Made by a program: the position numbers and the translations under genes
Notes under the pieces: generated by a model
Told to the model about the DNA's origin: nothing
What the model saw: the letters and a program-made list of their open reading frames with translations, nothing else
Database searches by the model: none
Part shown: one piece after another, positions 56,584 to 64,000 of the stretch
Numbering within the stretch: the stretch's first letter is position 1
Layout of the letters: each line of letters starts with the position of its first letter
Source of the DNA: Salipaludibacillus daqingensis
Lineage (GTDB): Bacteria; Bacillota; Bacilli; Bacillales; Salisediminibacteriaceae
Assembly: GCF_029891575.1 (NCBI RefSeq)
Contig: NZ_JARZHF010000003.1
Location: 1 to 64,000, forward strand
Direction: 5' to 3'
DNA length: 64,000 nt

Positions 56584-56955
56584 CTAACTATTATGCTTGT
56601 CAATAAAATCAATCGCCGCTATATTTCGTTTAATATCCGTTAGATAAAACAATGATTCAAGCCAGAGTAAATATTTTAAAGAACCAGTACAATGAATTTC
56701 TTCACGACGATTCATCGCCAGTAAAAAATCTGTACCTAAGAATAGTTCCTTTAAGGCATCATTATCTCCTTCTATAACAACATCGCTCGAGTCTTCCACA
56801 TCTGAGATAAATCGCGGATTGCTGCCGTCAAATAATATATGCCAAGTCCTATCTTCCGAAACAATAGACAGTTGAAGTTTATGTTTCGTTAACAAAGGTT
56901 TTATTTGTTCTGATTTTTTCATACCTTCAATGACCGAAATAATTAATGTTCTCAT
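56584..56955 (-). CDS. SCP2 sterol-binding-like domain protein
   Basis: A 123-residue single-domain protein. LQLSIVSEDRTWHILFDG, SSDVVIEGDNDALKELFLG and the following helix match the SCP2-like lipid-binding fold (strands followed by the DALKEL helix). The function is unknown; such domains bind acyl-CoA or lipids. ATG 56955 is preceded by AGGAGAG; the longer frame has no site. It lies 91 bases after the MFS gene and ahead of the S-box. Confidence 0.7.
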   Translation of the reverse strand: MRTLIISVIEGMKKSEQIKPLLTKHKLQLSIVSEDRTWHILFDGSNPRFISDVEDSSDVVIEGDNDALKELFLGTDFLLAMNRREEIHCTGSLKYLLWLESLFYLTDIKRNIAAIDFIDKHNS

Positions 56956-57046
56956 TACTATTTCTCTCCTAATTGTTTCGATATCTAATTTACCCTCGTA
57001 TAAAGGCATCTATATACTTGATTCTCCACAATTAGGTCTTTTTCCT

Positions 57047-58327
57047 CTATCCGATTTGGGATTTTTGACTATTTTTTTGATTTGTCTTCAATGGTTTTCT
57101 GAACACTAAGAAGAAATATATCGTTCCGACCACATATAAACCTGCGGTAATGGAAAAAACAATCGCATAACCTGAATATGCCCCATGAACCATAACGATC
57201 GTTGTAGATACAGGTCCCATGACTGCCCAACCTAGCTGAAAAACAGCTTGACCAACGGAGTTAGCTAATCCTTTAATGGAATCGTCTACACTTCGCATCA
57301 TGAGTGACATTTGTATCGGGTTCCCAGCATTCATCAATGCTTGCCTAAATAAAAATCCAAACACAGCAAGCCATAGAGTTTCGGTAAATGCCGTAATGAG
57401 TAAAAACGGAATGGATAGTAATTGTAATATTACAACAGCCCTTACTTCCCCAACTTTTCTTACAACTGCTGGGCCAATCATTAATGCGACGGCAGTCATC
57501 GCCTGTCCGGAAGATAGTATAAGTCCAACGAGCGTATGAGACACTTCAAATCTATCAACAAAATATAAATTTAAATATGGTATGACAAGTCCAGAACCAA
57601 ATCCGATGATGATTTGAGCAACCGCAAATAAAAGGATGATCTTAATACCTGTTCGGTGCGTCTTAAATAGTTTTTTGAATGAGCGATCTTGCATCGTTTT
57701 ACTCTCTAACTTCCTTTCTTCACGAATCTTAAGCATTGGGATTAATGCAGAGAAAAAGAAGAGTGCTCCGATGATCAGTGTTACTCGAATGCTCCAAAGG
57801 CCAGATAAACCTATGAAAACTTGAAAAAAGTCACTTAAAGAACCACCTAATGTATTTCCGATGACATTTGCTACCATAATCATAGCAAAATTAAAACTAA
57901 ATAAATGAACTCGTTGTTTCTCCGTTGAGTTTTCTGCTAATAATGGAATAGATGATACTTGAATAAAAGCCATAAACATTCCAGTCATAAATGCCCCTGA
58001 AAGCAAAAGCACATCAAACGACAATGTTGCTCTAAGTAACAAACTTATTGCCGTGAAAACGGCTCCCCACAGTATCACTTTTTTTCGACCGATTCTATCA
58101 CTCAGGATACCTGCTGGTAGAAGGAGGAGTGCAGTTGCTGCCGATTGCATGGCAATGACAGATCCATTCATTTGATCATCATACCCTAACTCACGGATAT
58201 AATAATTATAAATGATCATGAAAATTCCCATCCCAATATGCAGTAATATCGAGCTTATTAAAAATAAACGAACATTTTTATTGTAATGGCGAAATTGTTC
58301 TTTCCAATCACCTAAAATATTTCCCAT
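57047..58327 (-). CDS. major facilitator superfamily transporter
   Basis: A 426-residue protein with twelve hydrophobic helices. The MFS signature between TM2 and TM3 reads GILSDRIGRKKVILWGA. A shorter second-half form is GPAVVRKVGEVRAVVIL. The central cytoplasmic loop is ILMLKIREERKLESKTMQDRSF-like and basic. No drug-efflux or sugar-specific signature stands out; the substrate is unknown. It may share a transcript with the SCP2-like gene. The start ATG follows GGAGAGGG. Confidence 0.88.
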   Translation of the reverse strand: MGNILGDWKEQFRHYNKNVRLFLISSILLHIGMGIFMIIYNYYIRELGYDDQMNGSVIAMQSAATALLLLPAGILSDRIGRKKVILWGAVFTAISLLLRATLSFDVLLLSGAFMTGMFMAFIQVSSIPLLAENSTEKQRVHLFSFNFAMIMVANVIGNTLGGSLSDFFQVFIGLSGLWSIRVTLIIGALFFFSALIPMLKIREERKLESKTMQDRSFKKLFKTHRTGIKIILLFAVAQIIIGFGSGLVIPYLNLYFVDRFEVSHTLVGLILSSGQAMTAVALMIGPAVVRKVGEVRAVVILQLLSIPFLLITAFTETLWLAVFGFLFRQALMNAGNPIQMSLMMRSVDDSIKGLANSVGQAVFQLGWAVMGPVSTTIVMVHGAYSGYAIVFSITAGLYVVGTIYFFLVFRKPLKTNQKNSQKSQIG

Positions 58328-58547
58328 TTCCCTCTCCTTCCCGTATCAGGTAACTTTCTATGAAATATGTATGTCGTTGTAGATATCTTCATTTTTTGTT
58401 CTTTACAGTAACTTCATCGAAACATGAGATCCTTTATATTGTATTGCTCCACTTATTTCGACTCTCTAAATAATAAGCTATCCGAGCGAATTTGAAAAGA
58501 GGAGATTTTTAGAAAGCTCGAATGGTCTTATGGTAATTAATCCAAAA

Positions 58548-58587
58548 TAAAAGTCTGCTTACGTATTTGATCGTAAGCAGACTTTTA
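58548..58587 (-). terminator. terminator of the gene at 58598
   Basis: AAAGTCTGCTTACG pairs with CGTAAGCAGACTTT around 7 bases. On the minus strand TTTATTTT follows. Confidence 0.88.
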
Positions 58588-58597
58588 TAAAGAAATG

Positions 58598-58912
58598 CTA
58601 GCTCCAACCCATATCCGTTTCTTCAACATAGGATTTAGGGTACTTTCGAGGCTCTTGGTAATTATCTTTATAAAACGTTTCATTTTCAAATTCGAACCCT
58701 TCTGACATTTCATATAAATAACCAGGACCTTTTTTCAATATTTGTCCTATCTTCTCAGATTGGTAATAGATAGATGTTTCGTCTTTACTCTCTATCTTCT
58801 TCTCAATTTGATCAGAAATATCGGTACGAGTTTTCGTTTGTTGCCTATCTTTTTTGGAAAAATCGGGGTCGAATTCTTCTCCGACTTCGTTAAAATAATC
58901 TACTCTGTCCAC
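58598..58912 (-). CDS. small charged protein of unknown function
   Basis: A 104-residue hydrophilic protein beginning MDRVDYFNEVGEEFDPDFSK. It is rich in Lys, Asp, Glu and Tyr with no cysteine, membrane helix or signal peptide. The GTG start at 58912 lies 10 bases after AAGGAGG. Its own terminator follows. I do not recognise the family. It lies between the 21-bp repeat array and the MFS gene. Confidence 0.7.
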   Translation of the reverse strand: MDRVDYFNEVGEEFDPDFSKKDRQQTKTRTDISDQIEKKIESKDETSIYYQSEKIGQILKKGPGYLYEMSEGFEFENETFYKDNYQEPRKYPKSYVEETDMGWS

Positions 58913-58977
58913 GGCGAAGATACCTCCTTGTTTATAACTTAGTATGAACAAGGAGGCTTACATTATTCCAGATACCC

Positions 58978-59161
58978 ACCTGCGCTTTCACGATTTCGGT
59001 GGGCTCTCACATGCCCCACATGCGCTTTCAACTCAGGTTGGCGCGCTTTCAAACTACTTTCGCGCGCTCTCATGATACCCACATGCGCTTTCAACTCAGG
59101 TTGGCGCGCTTTCAAACTACTCTCGTGCGCTCTCATGATACCCACCTGCGCTTTCACGATC
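58978..59161. repeat. 21-bp repeat array, GCGCTYTC core in a 63-bp higher-order unit
   Basis: The octamer GCGCTTTC or GCGCTCTC (GGGCTCTC once) starts at 59001, 59022, 59043, 59064, 59085, 59106, 59127 and 59148, exactly 21 bases apart, and once more at 58982. Three successive 21-mers form a 63-base unit; 59022-59084 and 59085-59147 differ at only three positions. In one minus-strand frame it gives a heptapeptide pattern such as ESSLKAR, QPELKAH, VGIMRAR, but there is no ribosome binding site and I do not treat it as a gene. It lies between two terminated genes. Confidence 0.85.
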
Positions 59162-59185
59162 TATCATCAGGTAGCTGCTGAAAGG

Positions 59186-59260
59186 AACTATCTAACTCGC
59201 TTACTGCCTTTCAGCGTCAATGCGCTCTCATCGGGCTCTATACGTATCCTTTACTTATAT
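59186..59260. repeat. module shared with 17040-17115
   Basis: CTCGCTTACTGCCTTTCA followed by GCGTCAATGCGCTCTC, then CTATACG and TCCTTT, occurs here. The same order (CTCGCTTACTGCCTTTCA, CGTCGACGCTCTC, CTATACG, TTCCTTT) occurs near 17058-17120. Here it adjoins the 21-bp array; there it adjoins decayed repeat copy 1. Confidence 0.65.
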
Positions 59261-59285
59261 ACTCCATTCATTCTCAAAACAAAAG

Positions 59286-59324
59286 TAAAAAACTCCCTGG
59301 GTGCCATTAGCACTCAGGGAGTTT
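59286..59324 (-). terminator. terminator of gcvH
   Basis: AAACTCCCTGGGTGC (59290-59304) pairs with GCACTCAGGGAGTTT (59310-59324), one G-T. On the minus strand TTTTTTAC follows. Confidence 0.9.
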
Positions 59325-59338
59325 ATCGTTTCTAAAAA

Positions 59339-59722
59339 TTAGTCTTCTTTCGTCATAGCCTCATAAGCTTCAGCATCCATCAACTTATCGATTTCAGACT
59401 TATCCGATGGCTCTACTACTACCATCCAAGCTTTTTCATACGGAGATTCATTGACGAATTCAGGTGAATCTTCAAGCTCTTCGTTTACTTCCACAACTTT
59501 TCCAGTTATTGGAGCATACAATTCAGAAACTGTCTTAACAGATTCTACGCTACCAAACGGCTCGTCAGCTTCTAGCTCGTCACCAACTTCAGGAAGTTCT
59601 ACGAAGACGATGTCTCCAAGTTCCGCTTGAGCAAAATTTGTAATGCCAATTCGAACTTTTTCACCTTCTACTTTTACCCATTCGTGTTCTTCTGAATACT
59701 TTAAATCTTTTGGTAAGTCCAT
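59339..59722 (-). CDS. gcvH: glycine cleavage system H protein
   Basis: A 127-residue lipoyl carrier that shuttles the aminomethyl group between glycine cleavage proteins P, T and L. The lipoyl Lys63 is in [17 protein letters not shown]. In Bacillus GcvH is also the entry point for lipoate assembly: octanoyl is placed on GcvH, made into lipoyl by LipA (encoded at 29819-30712), then moved to E2 subunits. No gcvP or gcvT lies near. The start follows GGAGGGAC. Place next to yusI as in B. subtilis. Confidence 0.96.
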   Translation of the reverse strand: MDLPKDLKYSEEHEWVKVEGEKVRIGITNFAQAELGDIVFVELPEVGDELEADEPFGSVESVKTVSELYAPITGKVVEVNEELEDSPEFVNESPYEKAWMVVVEPSDKSEIDKLMDAEAYEAMTKED

Positions 59723-59901
59723 TTTAGTCCCTCCATATTCTTTCGAATAATATTGAGAAGTGTCTTTATTAAACTAGACCTTCCCTCGTTACAAAAAGAA
59801 CTGCTTTTTCTAAGCACACTATGTACGTTGCAGTTCAAAGTCTTCCCTCTTAACTATAATACATATGAAGAAAGCGGGGCAACAAAGATGGAAAGAAATA
59901 T

Positions 59902-60261
59902 TTACTTATTCCAAACTTCTTCAAACATATCTTCTTTAAATCCAACAGTAACATTTTCTCCATCTGTTGTCAGTGGACGTTTAATAAGCATACCATCTGA
60001 AGCCAGAATATCTAACAATTCATCTTCAGAAGCAGTATTTACTTTGTCTTTTAAACCTAGTTCACGATATTTTTTCCCACTTGTATTAAAAAATTTCTTA
60101 AGTTCTAGTCCACTCGTTTTATACATGTTACGAAGTTCTTCTTTACTTGGTGGATTGTCCACGATATGCACGGCTTCAACATTCACATCATGATCTTCAA
60201 GCCATTTTTTTCCTTTACGGCATGTCCCACATTTAGGGTAATGATAAAACGTTAGCGACAT
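59902..60261 (-). CDS. yusI: YusI, ArsC/Spx-family thioredoxin-fold protein
   Basis: A 119-residue protein starting with YHYPKCGTCRKGKKWLEDHDV, giving CxxC at residues 11 and 14 on an ArsC-like fold. LELKKFFNTSGKKYRELGLKDK and LIKRPLTTDGENVTVGF are the ArsC-family parts. Spx-type regulators have CxxC in the same place; the residues by which Spx binds RNA polymerase cannot be judged here. It may be a reductase or a regulator. The start ATG follows AAAGGAGG. It lies upstream of gcvH. Confidence 0.88.
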   Translation of the reverse strand: MSLTFYHYPKCGTCRKGKKWLEDHDVNVEAVHIVDNPPSKEELRNMYKTSGLELKKFFNTSGKKYRELGLKDKVNTASEDELLDILASDGMLIKRPLTTDGENVTVGFKEDMFEEVWNK

Positions 60262-60444
60262 ATTATTTCCTCCTTTATTTCACACAGATTGTAATAACCA
60301 TCTCTATCGTATACTAATTTCGATGTTTTTATCACATTTCCTGCTCACAACTAACATTTCACTTGTTTATTTGCTTATATTCCACTAAAATTTAAATCGT
60401 AACTATTACGTTTTAATTCTTTAATCCTTCAAGGAGGTTTATAT

Positions 60445-61614
60445 ATGCAAACATGGGTCATCGTTGGTGGAGGTATTCAAGGAGTCACCGTTGCTATTCA
60501 CTTATTGGAAAAAAATATTGCAACGTTAGAGGAGATCACGATTATTGATCCACATGATCAACCATTATCAAAGTGGAAACAAATGACAAGTCGGATCGAT
60601 ATGCCTTTTTTAAGGTCATCTTTTGTTCACCATGTCTCTTCCTCGCCTTTTTCCCTTGACCAATTTGGAAAAAAGTATGGCGAACAACAGAAATTATTTC
60701 TTGGTCGCTATCACCGCCCTAAATTAACTCTTTTCAACGATCATTGTGATGAACTGATTCATACACATAAGCTTGAAAATTCATGGTATAAAGGGACAGT
60801 TAATGGTCTTTCAAAGTATTTTAACTCTTGGCAAGTAACTCTCGAATCTGGAGAAACCATTCGTACAAAACATATCGTACTTGCTTTAGGACTTAGCCAG
60901 CAACCTTCTATCCCTGACCAATTGATATCTAGTAAAAACAAAGGCGGTTCCATTCATCATATTTTTGAAGAAGAGTTGAATTTAGATAGACTGCATCCTC
61001 CTATGACAATTGTTGGTGGAGGAATTACAGCGGCACATACTGCCATTTCACTAAGCAACAAGTATCCAGGACATGTCACACTATTAAAACGTCATCCTTT
61101 TAGAGTTCACTCTTTTGACAGTGATCCTGGTTGGTTGGGCCCAAAAAACATGCACCGATTCTTGAAATTAACTGATTATCAACAACGAAGGAAATCTATT
61201 TTTGATGCAAGACATCGAGGGTCTATTACACGTGAATTGTATTTAAAGTTACGAAAACGAGAAAAAACTGGGGAACTGACTATCCAAACAGCGGATATTT
61301 CAGCTGTTTCTATAGATGAAGATAAGACTATTACGATGATGGATGAAGAACGAGATTTGATTCATAAAACGAGGAACGTTATTTGTTGCACAGGTTTTCA
61401 TTCTTCCATGCCCGGTGGCACTTGGTTACAACATGTGATCCAGCAATACTCGTTGCCGTGTGCACAATGTGGATACCCTATTGTTAGTAAATCACTCATG
61501 TGGGACGACTGTTTGTATGTAGCAGGACCATTAGCAGAACTAGAAGTTGGTCCAGTGGCAAGAAATATATCTGGGGCTCAAAAAGCAGCAGCTAAAATCA
61601 CAGCTAATCACTGA
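60445..61614 (+). CDS. FAD/NAD(P)-binding flavoprotein, monooxygenase-like
   Basis: A 389-residue protein with two Rossmann motifs: WVIVGGGIQGVTVAIHLL at the N terminus for FAD and MTIVGGGITAAHTAISLS (about 188-205) for NAD(P)H. MTSRIDMPFLRSSFVHHV after the first domain resembles the lysine/ornithine N-hydroxylase group, where a similar region binds substrate. LCCTGFHSSMPGG-type sequence and YVAGPLAELEVGPVARNISGAQKAA form the end. The substrate is unknown. RBS AAGGAGG is strong. The gene is divergent from yusI. Confidence 0.8.
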   Translation: MQTWVIVGGGIQGVTVAIHLLEKNIATLEEITIIDPHDQPLSKWKQMTSRIDMPFLRSSFVHHVSSSPFSLDQFGKKYGEQQKLFLGRYHRPKLTLFNDHCDELIHTHKLENSWYKGTVNGLSKYFNSWQVTLESGETIRTKHIVLALGLSQQPSIPDQLISSKNKGGSIHHIFEEELNLDRLHPPMTIVGGGITAAHTAISLSNKYPGHVTLLKRHPFRVHSFDSDPGWLGPKNMHRFLKLTDYQQRRKSIFDARHRGSITRELYLKLRKREKTGELTIQTADISAVSIDEDKTITMMDEERDLIHKTRNVICCTGFHSSMPGGTWLQHVIQQYSLPCAQCGYPIVSKSLMWDDCLYVAGPLAELEVGPVARNISGAQKAAAKITANH

Positions 61615-61630
61615 AAACGAAATAGTAAAG

Positions 61631-61732
61631 AGGCCTTATGATTCCATAAGGCCCCCTTACAAGAGAGGAGAATGCCTTCTTTTAGAAAGAAGGTGTTCAA
61701 TATTTTATTGGGGCAGGGGAGTGCCCCAAAGT
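61631..61732. repeat. three hairpins in tandem between the flavoprotein gene and fadE
   Basis: GGCCTTATG with CATAAGGCC (61633-61652), CCTTCTTT with AAAGAAGG (61675-61690) and TTGGGGCA with TGCCCCAA (61708-61730) are three separate perfect stems. The third has a loop of about six bases. None has a long T run. They may end the convergent transcripts together or be a structured RNA. Confidence 0.55.
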
Positions 61733-61790
61733 TGCTAACAAAAGTCATAGTTACGATCGGTAAATAAAGATTTTTTGCCGTTCTAATAAA

Positions 61791-63572
61791 TTACAATACG
61801 TACTTTTCTTGCTCGATTACTTTTACTGCTAACTCACGTTTTTTCGAAATCAAGTTGATTGGCGTGTGCCGAGTTAATTTCTTTAAGATAGAAAGCATCG
61901 TGCGCAAGCTATCACCGTCTTCTAATGCTACGAGTGACTCTTTTGCAATCGCTTCAATATTGTTGAAAGCTTCTTGTGAATACACTTCTGTCATTAGAAG
62001 TTTTTGATTTGCCTTTTCTAAACCATCTCTGTTAATCGCTTTTTCTGTACGCAACACACAAGATTCGATATTGAAAATCTCGTTAACAAGGTCTGCAATA
62101 TTTGCAAGCATTTCTTGCTCTTTTTGTAGCTTTTCTCCATATTTCTGCGCTGCAGTTCCAGCAATCATTAAGAAAATTTTCTTTGCATTTGCTAGAAGGT
62201 ACTTTTCCTGTTCTAACGGCTCATCGCCCACTTCTTCAGGCATCATCATCATTAGTTCTTCTTGCAATCCAGTTGCTTTTTCAAGAAGAGCCAATTCACC
62301 TTTCATTGCTTTTCTCATGATCGTAGCTGGTACGAGCATGCGGTTGATTTCATTTGTTCCTTCAAAAATACGGTTGATTCGTGAATTTCGGTACATGGAT
62401 TCCACTTCATACTCTGCCATGAATCCGTATCCACCATGAATTTGAACCGCTTCGTCAACAACAAAATCTAGAACTTCCGAACCGAAGAATTTGTTTAATG
62501 AACACTCAATCGCATATTCACCAATGGCTTTACCTACTTTAGCGCCATCTTTTTGTTCTTCTGCTGTTAAGCTGTCAAATGCTTTATCAATGAGACCACC
62601 TGAGCGATAAATCGTGCTCTCTACTGCATATGTTTTCGCTGCCATTTCAGCAAGTTTTTTCTGGATCAACGTAAATTTAGAAATTGGTAGCTTAAATTGT
62701 TTTCTTTCATTCGCATATTTAGCAGATAGTTCAATTGCACGCTTCGCTCCACCTACACAACCTACACCAAGCTTGTAACGTCCAATATTTAGAATGTTAA
62801 ACGCAATGACGTGACCTTTTCCTTCTTCGCCAAGTAAATTCTCTTTTGGTACGAGAGCATCTTCAAGTATTAATGTACGTGTAGATGATCCTTTTATGCC
62901 CATTTTCTTTTCTTCCGGTCCAGTAGAAACACCTTCAAAGTCTTTTTCAACAATGAACGTTGAGAAATGTTCTCCGTCTATTTTTGCATAAACAACAAAC
63001 ACATCTGCAAACCCAGCGTTTGTAATCCACTGTTTTTCTCCATTGATCACATAGTGCGTTCCTGCATCATTTAATTTGGCTGTTGCTTTTGCACTCAATG
63101 CATCTGATCCTGAACTAGGTTCTGTCAAAGCATAAGCTGCAATTTTTTCACCAGTGGCAAGGGAAGGAAGATACTTTTTCTTCTGTTCTTCTGTACCGAA
63201 AAAGACAATCGGTAACGATCCAATTCCAACGTGAGCTCCGTGTGATAATGAGAATGATCCTGCTAATGCAAATTTCTCTGTGATTAAAGAAGAACTAATT
63301 TTATCTAATCCAATTCCACCATACTCTTCAGGTACATCAGCACCTAAGAGACCTAATTCACCAGCTTCTTTTAAAAGCCTTACCGAACGGTCAAATTCAT
63401 GATTTTCAATGAACTCGATTTCTGGTATTACTTTTTCTTTCACGAAATCTTCCGTTGTTTTTGCTATCATCACATGCTCATCAGTTAAATCTTCTGGTGT
63501 AAAAACATGTTCTGGGGAAATATCATCTAATAAAAAGCTACCGCCTTTGATCGTTTTATCCGCTGTCGCCAT
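61791..63572 (-). CDS. fadE: acyl-CoA dehydrogenase FadE
   Basis: A 593-residue flavoenzyme for the first step of fatty acid beta-oxidation. The catalytic core (about 30-400) has AYALTEPSSGSDALS, INGEKQWITNAGFADVFVVYA, ARG-type FNILNIGRYKLGVGCVGGAKRAIEL, QIHGGYGFMAEYEVESMYRNSRINRIFEGTNEINR. The catalytic Glu is in FEGTNE. An extra 150-residue helical tail makes it the long (YusJ) type. ATG 63572 follows AGGAGG at 9 bases. It is downstream of fadA, as in the B. subtilis fadN-fadA-fadE operon, which FadR controls. Confidence 0.95.
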   Translation of the reverse strand: MATADKTIKGGSFLLDDISPEHVFTPEDLTDEHVMIAKTTEDFVKEKVIPEIEFIENHEFDRSVRLLKEAGELGLLGADVPEEYGGIGLDKISSSLITEKFALAGSFSLSHGAHVGIGSLPIVFFGTEEQKKKYLPSLATGEKIAAYALTEPSSGSDALSAKATAKLNDAGTHYVINGEKQWITNAGFADVFVVYAKIDGEHFSTFIVEKDFEGVSTGPEEKKMGIKGSSTRTLILEDALVPKENLLGEEGKGHVIAFNILNIGRYKLGVGCVGGAKRAIELSAKYANERKQFKLPISKFTLIQKKLAEMAAKTYAVESTIYRSGGLIDKAFDSLTAEEQKDGAKVGKAIGEYAIECSLNKFFGSEVLDFVVDEAVQIHGGYGFMAEYEVESMYRNSRINRIFEGTNEINRMLVPATIMRKAMKGELALLEKATGLQEELMMMMPEEVGDEPLEQEKYLLANAKKIFLMIAGTAAQKYGEKLQKEQEMLANIADLVNEIFNIESCVLRTEKAINRDGLEKANQKLLMTEVYSQEAFNNIEAIAKESLVALEDGDSLRTMLSILKKLTRHTPINLISKKRELAVKVIEQEKYVL

Positions 63573-63774
63573 TTTTACGTTCCTCCTCATAATATCGTAA
63601 TCATTTTTTACTTTTTACCATGAGTCAAAGGGTCTTTTGACGAAAAAACACTTCACTACCCTTTTTTCACAAGGTTTATTTCAAAGGTGAAACGAGGAGG
63701 TCCCTCAGCTCGCCTCACCTTTAGATCATTCATTTATATTCCATAGATGGATCGTTCATGAAGCACATAGTCTA

Positions 63775-64000
63775 TTACAACAGTTCGAATACTCCTGCCG
63801 CACCCATGCCGCCACCGATACACATCGTCACAACACCGAACTGCTCATTGCGGCGTTTCATTTCATGAATAAGCCCTAATGTTAATTTTGTTCCAGTACA
63901 TCCTAGTGGATGCCCAAGAGCAATCGCTCCACCATTGACATTTACTTTGTCATGGTCTAATCCTAGCTGACGAACAACTTGCAATGACTGAGAAGCAAAG
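63775..64000 (-). CDS. fadA: acetyl-CoA acyltransferase FadA, C-terminal part
   Basis: Only the last 74 or so codons lie in the window. [32 protein letters not shown] has the thiolase His of GHPLG, and [21 protein letters not shown] has the C-terminal catalytic Cys of CIGGGMG. It makes the last step of beta-oxidation, releasing acetyl-CoA. The gene starts outside the window. A 200-base gap with no strong terminator lies before fadE. Confidence 0.95.
   Translation of the reverse strand, partial: FASQSLQVVRQLGLDHDKVNVNGGAIALGHPLGCTGTKLTLGLIHEMKRRNEQFGVVTMCIGGGMGAAGVFELL

Noticed and set aside
58963-59157. 64-codon ORF through the 21-bp repeats, heptapeptides ending LKAR/LKAH
   Set aside because: No ribosome binding site, GTG start, and the frame is a by-product of 21 being a multiple of three. 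Kept as a repeat, not a gene.
58978-59161. Possible CRISPR array
   Set aside because: Intervening sequences recur (63-base period) instead of being unique spacers, and no cas gene is present.

Overview
The window is a chromosomal segment of a low-GC, spore-forming Bacillaceae. Gene order follows the Bacillus subtilis yui-yum-yut-yun-yur-yus region: bioY/yuiF, yuiE-D-C-B-A, yumB, yumC, yutM, yuzB, yutJ, yuzD, yutI, yutH-G-F-E-D-C, lipA, lytH, yunB, yunD-E-F, the suf genes, yurZ, metNPQ, gcvH, yusI and fadE-fadA. Spore genes (yutH, yutC-type lipoprotein, lytH, yunB) support an endospore former. Many Na+-linked carriers (YuiF, a TRAP system, an NSS symporter, an NhaC-type carrier) and very acidic exported proteins suggest a salt- or alkali-adapted genus; that last point is inference.

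Layout: 1-640 is the 5' end of a 16S gene (minus strand) with a long leader and three tandem promoters. 0.8-9.5 kb holds a molybdopterin-oxidoreductase-like stand-alone protein, the BirA-controlled biotin transporter gene bioY, yuiF, a dCache/HAMP/PAS histidine kinase and a dctQ-dctM-dctP TRAP operon. 10-16.6 kb is the yui/yum block, with a catalytically dead leucyl-aminopeptidase homologue, and divergent NADH dehydrogenase and ferredoxin-NADP reductase genes with a likely Rex site. 17.4-32 kb is the yut block: Fe-S carriers, a lone aminofutalosine synthase (mqnE), a SufR-like regulator, glpX, lipA and lytH. 32-39.5 kb holds an NSS symporter, a Ca2+-type P-type ATPase and a lysine-riboswitch-controlled NhaC-family carrier. 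39.5-51.8 kb holds yunB, thyA-dfrA, an HD-GYP protein, yunDEF and sufCDSU plus sufB. 52-64 kb holds yurZ, metNPQ with a SAM riboswitch, an MFS carrier, gcvH, yusI, a flavoprotein, fadE and the 3' part of fadA.

Functional links: lipoyl synthase (Fe-S dependent) and GcvH share the lipoate pathway. SufCDSUB, YutM, YutI and the SufR-like regulator form an Fe-S assembly and control set that also serves MqnE and LipA. Biotin, lysine and methionine uptake are each governed by a recognisable control element: BirA operators, an L-box and an S-box.

No mobile element with an intact transposase, no CRISPR array, no tRNA and no prophage was seen. The least explained material is a family of decayed sequences found three times, each directly downstream of a rho-independent terminator and in the same orientation. 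One copy is joined to a second module that is also present beside an unusual array of 21-bp GCGCTYTC repeats near 59 kb. The catalytically dead M17 homologue and the cysteine-free molybdopterin-oxidoreductase relative are the other two main oddities.
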